A DNA stretch of 64,000 bases from Verrucomicrobiaceae bacterium (GCA_016713035.1 JADJPW010000001.1:1178001-1242000); one strand, 5' to 3'; counted from the first letter of the stretch, positions 17,127 to 27,284 are shown. Numbers and translations: made by a program. The notes: a model not told the origin generated them from the sequence alone.

Positions 17127-18404
17127 ATGAACACGATGAACCGTCGCTCCTTCCTTTCCTCTGCTGCCGCTTTTGGTGCCTCGCCTCTACTCGCCGCGAA
17201 CTCCACACCGCTACACACCCCAAAGGGCAAAGCAGAGCACTGCATCTTCATCTGGCTCGGAGGTGGCATGGGGCAGATCGATACCTTTGATCCAAAGGAA
17301 CTGGGTGAAAATCTGAGCAAGCCATCCAAGCCGGGATCGCTTTACAAATCGGTGGAGACAAGTGTGCCGGGAGTGCGCCTCAGCGAGCACCTCGGCAAAA
17401 CGGCGAAGGTAATGGAGCATGTGACGGCGATGCGTACGGTGAATCACCATGTCATCGACGAGCACGCTTTTGCGACGAACATCGTGCATACTGGGCGCAT
17501 GGTTTCTGGCAATGTGACTTATCCGAGTATCGGCAGCATCATCGCGGATCAGCGCGGGGCGGTGAACAAGGACGTTCCGGCCTATATTTTGATCGGTTAC
17601 CCAAATGTGAGCCGCGGTCCGGGCTTCCTAGGAGCGAAGGCGGGCTACGTTTATCTCACAGATACAGAGACGGGCCCTGCAGGATTTACGCGGCCGGATT
17701 TTGTCGATACAGATCGTGCAAAGGTGCGTCAGGAACTGCTGAAGCCACTGATGGCACGGGCATTGAAAAACAGTGCGGCGGCAGACTACCAGATGGCACA
17801 AGAAGAGGCTCTTCGCTTGGCGGGGCCGGGCTTTATGAAGCACTTCAATCTCAAGCAGGAGCCTGCATCGCTGCGCAATGATTACGGTGGCGAGTTCGGT
17901 CAGCGCTGCCTCCTCTCTCGCCGTCTGGTGCAGGCGGGTGTGCGTTTCATTGAGGTGTCTCACAATCTTAATTTCATGAATGGCACTGGCTGGGACATTC
18001 ATAATGAGGGCTTCAAGAATCAGCATTTACTCATTCAGGAGCTCGATACGGCACTTTCCGCCCTGATTCGTGATTTGAAGGATAAGAAGCTGCTGGATAA
18101 GACCCTCATCGTGGTCGCCACAGAGTTTGGTCGTCCGCCGGAGTTCGATGGCCGAGGTGGGCGCGGGCATCAGGGCACTGCCTTTTCGATGGTGCTGGCT
18201 GGTGGCGGCCTGAAGCACTGTGGTGCCTATGGTGCGACTGATGAGCTGGCAAAGAAGCCCGTCGAGAACCCTGTGCCGCTGGTGGATTTCCACGCCACGA
18301 TCCATGCCGCGATGGGCATCGACCCTGGGCATGAGATGATGGACGGAAGCCGTCCCGTGCCGATCACCGATGGTGGGAAGCCTGTGGCAGCATTGTTTGC
18401 GTAA
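17127..18404 (+). CDS. DUF1501 secreted protein with Tat-like signal
   Basis: 425 residues from the ATG at 17127 (a second ATG at 17136). The N-terminus NRRSFLSSAAAFGASPLLAA is a twin-arginine-like signal, normal for DUF1501. The alkaline-phosphatase-like fold is suggested by CIFIWLGGGMGQIDTFDPK, GWDIHNEGFKNQHLLIQELD and TLIVVATEFGRPPEFDGRGGRGHQGTAFSMVLAGGG, whose Asp, His and Glu are probable metal ligands. In planctomycetes and verrucomicrobia DUF1501 genes normally sit beside a DUF1549/DUF1553 cytochrome; here no such partner is adjacent. Function is unproven. Confidence 0.92.
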   Translation: MNTMNRRSFLSSAAAFGASPLLAANSTPLHTPKGKAEHCIFIWLGGGMGQIDTFDPKELGENLSKPSKPGSLYKSVETSVPGVRLSEHLGKTAKVMEHVTAMRTVNHHVIDEHAFATNIVHTGRMVSGNVTYPSIGSIIADQRGAVNKDVPAYILIGYPNVSRGPGFLGAKAGYVYLTDTETGPAGFTRPDFVDTDRAKVRQELLKPLMARALKNSAAADYQMAQEEALRLAGPGFMKHFNLKQEPASLRNDYGGEFGQRCLLSRRLVQAGVRFIEVSHNLNFMNGTGWDIHNEGFKNQHLLIQELDTALSALIRDLKDKKLLDKTLIVVATEFGRPPEFDGRGGRGHQGTAFSMVLAGGGLKHCGAYGATDELAKKPVENPVPLVDFHATIHAAMGIDPGHEMMDGSRPVPITDGGKPVAALFA

Positions 18405-18416
18405 ATAGCGCCCAAT

Positions 18417-19394
18417 TCACTCTCCGCGCCGAGCACGCCGTGTGAGGCAAATGCATGCCGCACACATGAGAAGGAGCCCTCCCGCGGGCTCTGGCACGCT
18501 CGCGATGCTGCTGATCGTAGCGGCACTGGATGAGATGCGGCTGGCGTAGAAGCTGGTGGGATTGTCCTGTGGGCGGTCTTGCACCAGTGTCCAACTACTG
18601 CCTCCACCGTAATAGAGACCACCTGCATCAAAAAGAGCGGCCTGGAACTCCGAGCCGTCTCCAGGGGTGTTATTCGTGTCAAACATACCGTCGATGCCGT
18701 AATTGATGCCCGCGAGCTTCCAGAGGCCTCCATCTTCGATAAAGACAGCCCCACCGGAGTCGCCGACCGAGAGCGTCGCCTCGTGATCACTGCCTGCGGC
18801 ATCAAAATCAACTGTGAGATAGCCACCCGCAGCGGAAGCGACCACATTGGTGCCCCAGCGGCTGACTCCATCACTGCCAGTATGCTTCCAGCCATGCAGC
18901 ACGCTAGAGACCATGACGTCGTCACCGCGCACGCCGCCCCGTCCAGTGACGAGGAGGGTTTTCCCGGCCTCTGAGCTTCCAGTGTAGAGCGGGGCATAGT
19001 AGGGGAAGTACTCTTGGATGCGTAGCACACGCAAATCCGTGCCAGCGATGTCCCAGTAGCCGATGCCACCATTGGCTGCGGTGTCGATGGTGTAGGACAT
19101 ATTGGCACCTCCATTAAAAACACCCGAATGGACAAAACTGCCGCCCTGGGTGCCAAAGTGCTGCGCCGTGATAAAATACTGCGGCGCGATCATGGTGCCT
19201 AGATAGCTGCCATACTGCCCCTGGTACTGCCAACCTGCGTCCTCGTAAATCCCTGTGGGTGCAGTGGTATTGTGAGAGGAATCTCCCGAATCGTAAAAAA
19301 GCACCGCTGCTGCATCCCCGATGCCCATGAGCATCCCCAGGGCCAAAAGAGCCCTGCGAAGTTCATTGGAAAAGTCACGGAAAAGGGAAAACAC
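18417..19394 (-). CDS. secreted trypsin-like serine protease with PEP-CTERM anchor
   Basis: 325 residues if translation starts at the GTG at 19394. That start has GGGAG eight bases upstream and gives the signal peptide FSLFRDFSNELRRALLALG... ending GIGDAAA; a longer open frame would run into the divergent gene. The catalytic triad is visible: H79 in FITAQHFG, D120 in IAGTDLRVLRI and S213 in LSVGDSGGAVF. The tail VPEPAGGLLLMCAACICLTRRARRGE is a canonical PEP-CTERM sorting signal (VPEP, hydrophobic span, basic end), so exosortase handling is expected. No exosortase gene is in the window. The stop is 13 bases from the convergent DUF1501 gene. Confidence 0.85.
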   Translation of the reverse strand: MFSLFRDFSNELRRALLALGMLMGIGDAAAVLFYDSGDSSHNTTAPTGIYEDAGWQYQGQYGSYLGTMIAPQYFITAQHFGTQGGSFVHSGVFNGGANMSYTIDTAANGGIGYWDIAGTDLRVLRIQEYFPYYAPLYTGSSEAGKTLLVTGRGGVRGDDVMVSSVLHGWKHTGSDGVSRWGTNVVASAAGGYLTVDFDAAGSDHEATLSVGDSGGAVFIEDGGLWKLAGINYGIDGMFDTNNTPGDGSEFQAALFDAGGLYYGGGSSWTLVQDRPQDNPTSFYASRISSSAATISSIASVPEPAGGLLLMCAACICLTRRARRGE

Positions 19395-19541
19395 GCCGTA
19401 CGCTCCCACGACTTGGAAGGTCTCGCCATATTTTCTTTCTATTAAATATAAATTTTCTCCCAAATTCTGATCCGCGCATACTCCTTGCTCGACAGTTTCA
19501 TTAATTTTGTTAAGCACCCCGTCCGCGAGAGTCAGCGCTCC

Positions 19542-20876
19542 ATGCAAAGCCGCCCACTCAATACGCTTACCGCGTTGGTCATTCCCGTCGTCATCGGCAC
19601 GGGACTGTGTGCGCTGTTTGTACAATTACTCAAGGGACATGAGCTATTTCAGCCCCCCGCTGTGGCGGTAGCTCCGCCAATCATCCAGACCGCATTAGCA
19701 GCCGGTGAGGTACGACGAGCCATCCCCCAGCCCGAAGAGGCCCCCACACGACTCTCCACAGCCCCTCAGGCCGATTTGGAAAAGGCCGCCAAAAAGCAAT
19801 CGGCACCCAATACCCCGCCTAAAGTTACCGTTCAGCCGCTAGAGCCAGCCCACAGCACCGCCACCCACAATAACCAGGCCAACGCCAAGAAGTGGCCCGT
19901 CAACTACGGCAGCCTCCTCCAGCACGGCAGACCGATCCTTGACCCGATCACCGATTACTGGAGCCATCTCTGGCCGCGCACCGATGCCCTACCCTCGATT
20001 TATCAGGCGGTGCTCTGCTATGATTCCGAGCGGCTCACTCGACTCGCCTCCATGGGTATCCAGCCAGATGAGCGGACCCTCTTTGGCGACACCGCGCTCT
20101 GCCTCGCCGTGCGTATGGCGCAGGAGGACTGCATCCGCGCTCTCTGGCTCACTGGGGCCAAGATGGATGCCCCAGGGCGTGAAAATCAGGCTCCCATCCT
20201 CCTCGCCTCCATCCGGCGCGGGGTGAATATCCTCCAGGCCCTGCTCGATGCAGGAGTCAATCCGAACACACGATCCACCGCTCCCGTGAGCCGCGAACTG
20301 ATCGAGCGCTGCTCCATCAAAGACCTGCGCAACACCTTTGAAAACGACAATGGCGTCACGCCCCTGATGTGCTGCGCCGCCAGGGGTGATGTGGAGGGAG
20401 CTGTCACACTCATGCGTGCTGGTGCATCTGCCAATGTATACACCTCCCGTCGCCATCGTTATCCGATCAATTTCGCCGCCACCCAGGGCTACCTCTTTCT
20501 CATGCGGGTGCTGCTCGGTCGTGATCCAGAGGCAGAGCCAGACACGCTCGTCACCGTGGATCTCTCCACCCAGCGTGCCTGGGTGACGAAGCAGGGCCGC
20601 GTCGTAGCCACCACCAGCGTGAGCACTGGCCGCGAAGGCTATCGCACACCCGCAGGCCGCTATGTCATCACGGACAAACACCGCAGCCACACATCCACGC
20701 TTTATCATGTCGAGATGCCCTGGTTCATGCGCCTGAATTGTAGCGCCATCGGCCTACACAGCGGCGTCGTGACAGGACGCCCCGCCTCGCATGGCTGCAT
20801 CCGCCTTCCGTATAGCAAGGCGAAGCTCTTCTACTCCCTCACCGGCGTGGGTGATGAGGTCGAGATCCTTCACTGA
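19542..20876 (+). CDS. ankyrin-repeat / L,D-transpeptidase (YkuD) fusion
   Basis: 444 residues from the ATG at 19542; a TTG at 19485 could add 19 residues. N-terminal membrane anchor TLTALVIPVVIGTGLCALFVQLL, then a Pro/Ala-rich linker. Ankyrin-type repeats follow (ERTLFGDTALCLAVRMAQEDCIRALWLTGAKMD, NDNGVTPLMCCAARGDVEGAVTLMRAGASANVY). The C-terminal L,D-transpeptidase domain begins at DTLVTVDLSTQRAWVTKQGRVV and ends with the catalytic SHGCIRLP, H417 and C419. Such enzymes make 3-3 peptidoglycan crosslinks or attach proteins to the wall, in the periplasm. The fusion with ankyrin repeats is unusual. Its end overlaps convergent mutY by seven bases. Confidence 0.9.
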   Translation: MQSRPLNTLTALVIPVVIGTGLCALFVQLLKGHELFQPPAVAVAPPIIQTALAAGEVRRAIPQPEEAPTRLSTAPQADLEKAAKKQSAPNTPPKVTVQPLEPAHSTATHNNQANAKKWPVNYGSLLQHGRPILDPITDYWSHLWPRTDALPSIYQAVLCYDSERLTRLASMGIQPDERTLFGDTALCLAVRMAQEDCIRALWLTGAKMDAPGRENQAPILLASIRRGVNILQALLDAGVNPNTRSTAPVSRELIERCSIKDLRNTFENDNGVTPLMCCAARGDVEGAVTLMRAGASANVYTSRRHRYPINFAATQGYLFLMRVLLGRDPEAEPDTLVTVDLSTQRAWVTKQGRVVATTSVSTGREGYRTPAGRYVITDKHRSHTSTLYHVEMPWFMRLNCSAIGLHSGVVTGRPASHGCIRLPYSKAKLFYSLTGVGDEVEILH

Positions 20877-21913
20877 AGCACAAAAGGTGCCTCAAGGTGC
20901 TGAGCCAGCAGTTCATTCAGAGCGCGGCGATAGGGGCTGGGCATCGGTAGTGCCACCAGCTCGGCATACGGCACCAGTCGATGCGTATCTGGCCAGTCCA
21001 CTATCCCAGCTGGTAGATCATGCACCCATAGCGTCACCTTGTAGCGAGTGATGCCATAATGCGCACACAACAGCACGGGCGGCAGATGTTCCTGAAATTC
21101 TGGCGGCAGCGCAGGCAGCTTCCACAGGCCTGTGCGGCGGCTCCCAGTCTCTTTTTCTAGCAACACACCATCCTCACGGCGCAGAAAAAACACCCGCTCA
21201 GTCACCGCAGTCAGCTTCGGGCGCGATGCTTTCACCGGCAGCGCCTCTGGCTCCGTCGCACGGCAAAATGTCCGCACAGGACACAGCTCACATGCAGGCT
21301 TCGTCGGACGGCAATGCATCTGCCCCAGCTCCATGAGCGCAGAGTTCAGCGAGCGCGGATCGTCCGTCGCCTTCACCAGAGCCTCCGCACGGCTCCAGAG
21401 CAGCTCACGCCCCTCAGTAGAGTCCACAGGCGTCGCATCATTAAAGAGACGTGAAAGCACCCGCGCGATATTTCCATCCACGATTGGCTGCTTTTGACCA
21501 AAGGCGAAACTCGCCACCGCCCCCGCTGTATATGGGCCGATACCCGGCAGGCTCAAAATATCCGCAGGGTCCTCTGGAAAGTCCCCGCCATACTTCTCCA
21601 TCACCACCTGGGCCAGCCGGTGCAGATGCCTCGCACGCCGGTAGTAGCCCAGCCCCTCCCACGCCTTGAGCACATCCGCCTCACTCGCCACCGCCAGCGT
21701 CCTCCAGTCGGGGAAGCGCTCCAGCCAGCGTGTATAGTAGCCACGCTCCAGCACCGTAGGGATCTGGGTCTGTTGCAGCATCACCTCAGACACCAGGATC
21801 GCATACGCATCACGCGTCCTCCGCCAGGGGTAGTCTCTCCCATGCACCAAAAACCACTCCACTAGAGCCGCGCCAGTTTCAGCTGGATCAGGAAGAAAGA
21901 TACGAGTGGGCAT
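20870..21913 (-). CDS. mutY: A/G-specific adenine DNA glycosylase
   Basis: 347 residues. It removes adenine mispaired with 8-oxoguanine. Catalytic E43 in LVSEVMLQQTQIPTV, helix-hairpin-helix LPGIGPYTAGAVASFAFG (122-139), catalytic D146 in IVDGNIARV. The [4Fe-4S] cluster cysteines C201, C208, C211 and C217 keep the family's C-x6-C-x2-C-x5-C spacing. The C-terminal NUDIX-like part that recognises 8-oxoG is present (ERVFFLRREDGVLLEKE... GLWKLPALPPE). ATG at 21913. It overlaps the convergent transpeptidase gene by seven bases. Confidence 0.97.
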   Translation of the reverse strand: MPTRIFLPDPAETGAALVEWFLVHGRDYPWRRTRDAYAILVSEVMLQQTQIPTVLERGYYTRWLERFPDWRTLAVASEADVLKAWEGLGYYRRARHLHRLAQVVMEKYGGDFPEDPADILSLPGIGPYTAGAVASFAFGQKQPIVDGNIARVLSRLFNDATPVDSTEGRELLWSRAEALVKATDDPRSLNSALMELGQMHCRPTKPACELCPVRTFCRATEPEALPVKASRPKLTAVTERVFFLRREDGVLLEKETGSRRTGLWKLPALPPEFQEHLPPVLLCAHYGITRYKVTLWVHDLPAGIVDWPDTHRLVPYAELVALPMPSPYRRALNELLAQHLEAPFVLQ

Positions 21914-22037
21914 GCCAGAGCGTTTAGCGGTGTGATTCCCTCTTCACAGCGGAAAAATGCCAATTTTCGCAGCGAAAAAAAAGATTTTGTACTTTCGCTG
22001 AAACATCCCCTGAGGTTTTGTTATAACTTATAGGAAC

Positions 22038-22348
22038 ATGTCTCGAATCACTAAAAAGACCTCATCTCTAACGTAAGCAACTCCACTGGCATCACCCATA
22101 AGGATGTCGCGGAAGTAATCGACGCATTCTTGGATGCAGTCAGCAAGCAGCTTAGTGATGGGAAGGAAATCGCCCTGCGAGACTTTGGCACTATAGGCCT
22201 ACGCATCTCTCGCCGTTCTGTCGGGAGAAATCCCCTCCAGCCAGATGTGCCCATCGCCATCCCAGACCGCATGGTCGTGCGCTTTCAGCCAGGCAATAAA
22301 CTGCGCGAGGCCGTCGCCAAACTCCCCGTGCCCCCACGCGGGAAGTAA
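22038..22348 (+). pseudogene. HU/IHF-family DNA-binding protein with a -1 frame break in an A-tract
   Basis: From the ATG at 22038 the frame reads MSRITKK and then stops. The next frame reads DLISNVSNSTGITHKDVAEVIDAFLDAVSKQLSDGKEIALRDFGTIGL and ends RMVVRFQPGNKLREAVAKLPVPPRGK at 22348. That is a normal HU fold with the GRNP DNA-intercalating turn. The two frames join exactly if the A5 run at 22053-22057 were A6. The second frame has no ATG, GTG or TTG upstream of residue 32 of the joined product, so it cannot start on its own. Either a base was lost in sequencing or ribosomes slip -1 at AAA-AAG. The joined product is about 103 residues. Confidence 0.85.
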
Positions 22349-22410
22349 TCTGCTTTTTTGCCAAATCCGCTGCTAAGAAACTAACCGGCACGCGTATTGA
22401 TGCGCCCCGC

Positions 22411-25400
22411 ATGCGCATATTCCTGCTCTCCCTCCTCGCCGTCTCCTCCCTTCACGCCGCCCCACAGTGGATCTGGCTCTCCAAAGATGGCAACAAAGAC
22501 AAAGCCGTCACCTTCCGCCACCGCTTTGATGTGCCCCAAAATGCACAACTCGCCAGCCTAGAGCTCACCTGCGACAATGGTGCCACCGCCAGCCTCAACG
22601 GCCAAAAAGTCCTCACCAACGCCGACTGGATGGAACCCGCCAAAGCCGACCTCAGCAAGCACATCAAGCGCGGCGAGAGCAACGAACTCATCATCAGCGC
22701 CACCAACAAAGGCGGCACCGCAGCCTTGCTCGCCCGCCTCACGCTGAAACTGCCCACTGGCCGCCAGGACATCGTCATCGAGACCAATGGCACCTGGGAA
22801 GCCGCCACAACCGGCACCCAGGACTTCAAAAAAGCCATCGTCATCCAGGAATATGGCCAAGGCCCCTGGGGCAAGCCCTTTGATGGCAAAATCGGCAGCG
22901 GCAATAACAACACTCCAGGCGAATCCATCGCCGCCGCCGACATCACCGTGCCGAAGGGCTTCAAAGTCGAAAAACTCTACAACGTCCCCAAAGACCTAGC
23001 AGGCTCCTGGGTCGCCCTCACCGTCGATCCAAAAGGTCGCCTCATCGCCTGTGACCAATACGGCAGCATCTACCGCATGAGCCTTCCCCCCATCGGCAAA
23101 ACGGAAAACCTCAAACCCGAAAAACTCGCCGTCGAAATCGGCAAAGCCCACGGCCTGCTCGCTGCCTTCGATAGCCTCTACGTCATGGTGAATGAGGACG
23201 GTCAGAAAAACGGCCTCTACCGCCTCCAGGACACCAACAACGACGATCAATACGACAAAATCACCAAACTCCACACCATGGCCGGCGGTGGTGAGCACGG
23301 CCTACACAGCATGGTCGTCAGCCCCGATGGAAAGCGCATCTACTTCAATTGCGGCAACCACACCAAACTCCCAGAAGGCCTCACCGAGAGCCGTCCGGCG
23401 AAAATTTGGAACGAAGACCATGTCCTCCCTCGCCTCTGGGACGCCAACGGCCACGCACGCGGCCTCCTCGCCCCCGGCGGCTACGTTTGCAGCATGAACC
23501 CCGATGGCACCGGCCTCGAACTCTTCTGCTACGGCTTCCGCAATGAGTTCGACATCTGCTTCAACGATCAGGGCGAGCTCTTCACCTACGACGCCGACAT
23601 GGAGTGGGACATCGGCACCCCCTGGTATCGCCCCACCCGCGTGAATCACTGCGTCAGCGGTGCCGACTACGGCTGGCGCAGCGGCAGTGGCAAATGGCCC
23701 CAGTATTATCCCGACTCCCTACCCACCACGCTCGACATCGGCCCCGGCAGCCCCACTGGCACCGTCGCAGGCACCGGCGCGAAATTTCCCGCCAAGTACC
23801 AACACGCCATCTTCATCAACGACTGGACCTACGGCACCATGTGGGCCATCCACCTCGAAAGCAAAGGCGCCAGCTACGTGGCCACCAAAGAAGAATTCGT
23901 CTTCGGCAAACCTTTGCCCCTCACCGATGTCGTCATCCATCCGCAAGACGGAGCCATGTACTTCGCCGTCGGTGGCCGCAAATCGCAATCTGGCGTCTAT
24001 CGCGTCACCTACGTCGGCGATGAATCCACCGCACCCGCCAAAGCCACCACACTCGATGAAGAAGCCCGCATGCGCCACGCCATCGAAAATCTGCATCAAG
24101 GCCAACCCGACCCCGAAAAAGCCCTCGCAACCGCCTGGGGCTACCTGAGCCACAGCGACCGCCATGTCCGCTACGCCGCCCGCGTCGCCATCGAGAAGCT
24201 CCCAGTCGAAATGTGGCTCGAAAAAGCCCTCAACGAAAAACAACCTGTCGCCAACATCGAAGCCAACATCGCCCTCGCACGCGTCATCGGGGCCAAACCC
24301 GGCCACGAAGGCGGAAAAACCACCCAAAAGCCCAAATCCACCTCCAGCGGCCCCATCGAACCCGTACAGCTCGGCAACATCCAGCTCCAAAAGCGCATGC
24401 TCGCCGCCCTCCAAGTCACCCAGGGCCACGAACTCGCCTCCCTCCGTGCCATCCAGCTCATTCTGACCCGCCTCGGCAAACCCCAGCCAGATGTCTGCGC
24501 CGAGCTCGCCGCCCGCCTCGATCCCCAGTTCCCCAGCGACAACCCCCAGATCAACCGCGAGCTCTGCCAGATCCTCGTCGCCATCGACAGCAAGCAAGTC
24601 GTCGGCAAAACCCTCACCCTCATGGCCACCGCCAAGGATGACTTCCAAGAAGTCGCCACCGACGCCGTCTTGAGCCGCAACGACGGCTACGCCAACGCCG
24701 CCCGCGCCGCAGCCGGTAGTCGCCCGAATGCCCAGCAGATCAGCTACATGTTTGCTCTCAGAAACGCCACCGCAGGCTGGACGCCTGAGCTGCGCAAGAC
24801 CTTCTTCTCCTGGTTCCCCCGCGCCCGCACCTGGAAAGGCGGCAACAGCTTCAAAGGCTTCATCGAAAACATCCGCAAAGACGCCCTCGAAACCTTCGCC
24901 CCACCCGCAGAGCTCGCCGAGCTCGACGCCCTCAGCAACAAAGTCGAAGCCACCACCGCCCTGCCCAACTACGTCGCCCCCAAAGGCCCCGGCAAAAACT
25001 ACACCCTCGACGAAGCCACCACGATCGCCACCACCGGCCTGAAAACCGGCGGCCGCAACTTCGCCAACGGCGAAGCCATGTATCGCAGCATCATGTGCGC
25101 CACCTGCCACCGCTTTAATGGCGAAGGCGGCAGCATCGGCCCAGATCTCACCGGCTCCGGCAACCGCTACACCCTACGCGACCTCCTGGAGAACATCATC
25201 GACCCCAGCAAGGTCATCAGTGACCAATACGACAGCCACGAGATCACCAAAAAAGACGGCAGCGTGCTGGTGGGCCGCATCATCGTCGAAGAGAACGAAA
25301 AAGTCTTCCTCATGACCAACCCCTTCGCCCCCAACGACCACATGGCCATCGCCGAAAGCTGACATCGCCAAAAAAGGCACCCGCAAAGTCAGCATGATGC

Positions 25401-25501
25401 CCCCGAGCTTGATCAACGCCCTCAATCAAGACGAACTCCTCGACTTGCTGGCCTACCTAGTGAGCGGCGGGAACAAGGGGGATAAGGTCTTTGGGAAGTA
25501 G
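22411..25501 (+). pseudogene. PVC-type secreted c-type cytochrome 1, late frameshift
   Basis: About 1,029 residues if one extra T at 25360 is removed; as read, the frame stops at 25362 after HMAIAES. The next frame continues DIAKKGTRKVSMMPPSLINALNQDELLDLLAYLVSGG to 25501, the usual end of this family. Domains: signal peptide (MRIFLLSLLAVSSLHA), a jelly-roll-like N-terminal domain (about 20-150), a beta-propeller dehydrogenase-like region with DPKGRLIACDQYG and EHGLHSMVVSPDG, a HEAT-like helical region (about 550-800), and the haem motif C896-A-T-C899-H900 with GPDLTGSGNR. These proteins are thought to be periplasmic sugar or polyol dehydrogenases. The break is after every catalytic part. Confidence 0.9.
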
Positions 25502-25557
25502 CCCAGTCTCTCGCACTGGCTCACCAATGGATTTAGGGGTTCTTCTTTTCCATTGCT

Positions 25558-25563
25558 TATAAT
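25558..25563 (+). promoter_or_regulatory. candidate -10 box upstream of the AT-rich membrane protein gene
   Basis: A perfect TATAAT sits 46 bases before the ATG at 25609. No convincing -35 box is found 16-18 bases further up, so this is only a candidate sigma-70-type promoter. Confidence 0.35.
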
Positions 25564-25608
25564 GCGGTCCAGCGTCGAATCGGTGGCAGACCGTAACAAA
25601 TACTCTTC

Positions 25609-27252
25609 ATGCCAAGCCCTCAGCAAGATTACCAAGAATCTTCTAGTTTTGCACCGGCAAATTCGCCATCGAACTGTTTGGCCTCGCTAGGCGCAGAAAA
25701 AGAGTGGGTGTGGCATTCCACAGTAAGCTCGCAGAAAGAAGGAGCCGTATCTGTTCTTGCCTGCGTCGAGACATTCTTCGCCGTGTGTTTATACTGGTGG
25801 ATCGCGATTCGTTTCGATACTCACTGGCATTTACTGAGTAGCGCTGCTGTCGCCCCAATGCTTCTCCTGCGGTCACCGAAATCTATTGCCCTAGGCGCGC
25901 ACTGGTTTTCATCCGCCCCTTTTATCAGGCTTTCTGTTGATAAGTCTCATCTTACTTCAAACCGCATTTGGATCGGATTCATTTTCTTGATATTTTTTGG
26001 ATTGGGTCTCGCTTTCACCAAATTGGTCACTGTAACTTGGCTCAGCAATTTGGAAGGGCTGCAATCAATCCTAGGTTATTTCGTCGCAGGACTGGTTTTG
26101 ATTCTAGTTGCTCATGTAATTGTGATTGCTGTCTGGGGGTTACAGATTGCGTTAGATTCAATCCCAATAGTTTTGCATGTGCCGTTGATTGGCACGATAG
26201 TCGGCTCAATCTTGCCTGCTTTTTTGTGGGGTGGCAACATTGCTGGCATCACTGTAATTGTTAGCTCCATTATTGGGTCATTGGCGGTTATTGCAGCAGA
26301 GTACCTTCAACAAGGCGGTAGTTTAAATAAAAGTCGTCCATTGCTATCTTGGACATTGATGGCCTTTAACGCGATCGGGCTGGCGCTAGGATTTACTCTG
26401 CGTGCTTTGATTCTTCGCGTTATATCAACGGCAGTTACTTTACATCACGGGATCAAGTATCTGCCCAACAATTGGCGCGAGAACCAATTTCTAATTGATT
26501 CAACACATCCCGCAGAATTGATACCAGGAGTCAGAAGTCTGGGCCTTCCATTTAATGAATTCACTTCCGACGGGTTGCTCTTCATGGTGAAAAACGCCAA
26601 ATTCGACAAAGAAGGTAAAGCCGAACTATTTACCTTGGTTCCACTCCTTGGAGTATGCTTTTTTCTCCCTGCCTTTCTTTATCGTCTCAATATCAAGGCC
26701 ACTGCTTGGTTTTGGTGGCCATTAGCCTATCTACTCAAACCTGCACAGCTAACCGAAGTTGAATCCCAGCAAAAGCAGTCGCTATGCTGGCCTTGGACCA
26801 ATCCATTTCAGAGGTTGTTGATTGTCTTTAGTGTACTTCTTGTGCTTGCCTCCCTGATCCTGCATTACTCGAATGCAGCCTCGTGGAGTCAGTTGCAGAG
26901 CATCCCTGCATTAACCGTTGCTCTTAGAATCCTACTCGCGATTGATTGGTCTCATATTACCCCGTGGCATTGGGCGCAGTGGGCCATTGCGGGATCGGGA
27001 CTGGGCATGCTTTTTCTGGCGGGCAATGCCCGCAGCCACGACGTGAATGGCAATTGGAAAGAATTCAGCATCAATTATCCAACACAAATTCGCGTAATGA
27101 CTGGTCTACTACGCCTCCGCACAATCGCTACCATCGCATTGTTACTCATGGGTTTCGGAGCTTTGCTAATCCACGATTCGTCTTGGCAATCTTACCATCC
27201 ATTGCCGCCCACCTGGATTGACGCCATTAAAGACTTTTATCAGTTTCCGTGA
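25609..27252 (+). CDS. polytopic membrane protein of unknown function, AT-rich island
   Basis: 547 residues. I do not recognise the family. About ten hydrophobic spans are visible, among them roughly 47-67, 119-141, 153-180, 188-230 (two), 246-268, 410-430, 460-480 and 505-528. A soluble loop near 280-345 (YLPNNWRENQFLIDSTHPAELIPG) separates two halves. A short loop between spans around 380-405 contains paired Trp (AWFWWPLAY and SLCWPWTNPFQR). Codon use is far more AT-rich than on either side (ATT, TTG and AAT common), a sign of recent transfer. It lies between PVC cytochrome 1 and a toxin-antitoxin pair, which also fits a small acquired island. Confidence 0.75.
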   Translation: MPSPQQDYQESSSFAPANSPSNCLASLGAEKEWVWHSTVSSQKEGAVSVLACVETFFAVCLYWWIAIRFDTHWHLLSSAAVAPMLLLRSPKSIALGAHWFSSAPFIRLSVDKSHLTSNRIWIGFIFLIFFGLGLAFTKLVTVTWLSNLEGLQSILGYFVAGLVLILVAHVIVIAVWGLQIALDSIPIVLHVPLIGTIVGSILPAFLWGGNIAGITVIVSSIIGSLAVIAAEYLQQGGSLNKSRPLLSWTLMAFNAIGLALGFTLRALILRVISTAVTLHHGIKYLPNNWRENQFLIDSTHPAELIPGVRSLGLPFNEFTSDGLLFMVKNAKFDKEGKAELFTLVPLLGVCFFLPAFLYRLNIKATAWFWWPLAYLLKPAQLTEVESQQKQSLCWPWTNPFQRLLIVFSVLLVLASLILHYSNAASWSQLQSIPALTVALRILLAIDWSHITPWHWAQWAIAGSGLGMLFLAGNARSHDVNGNWKEFSINYPTQIRVMTGLLRLRTIATIALLLMGFGALLIHDSSWQSYHPLPPTWIDAIKDFYQFP

Positions 27253-27284
27253 TTAAACGCGGCGCGACCAAGGTGTAAACACAA

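Noticed and set aside
23719..25110. 463-residue open frame on the minus strand
   Set aside because: Mirror of PVC cytochrome 1; Gly/Ala/Phe-rich and without homology.
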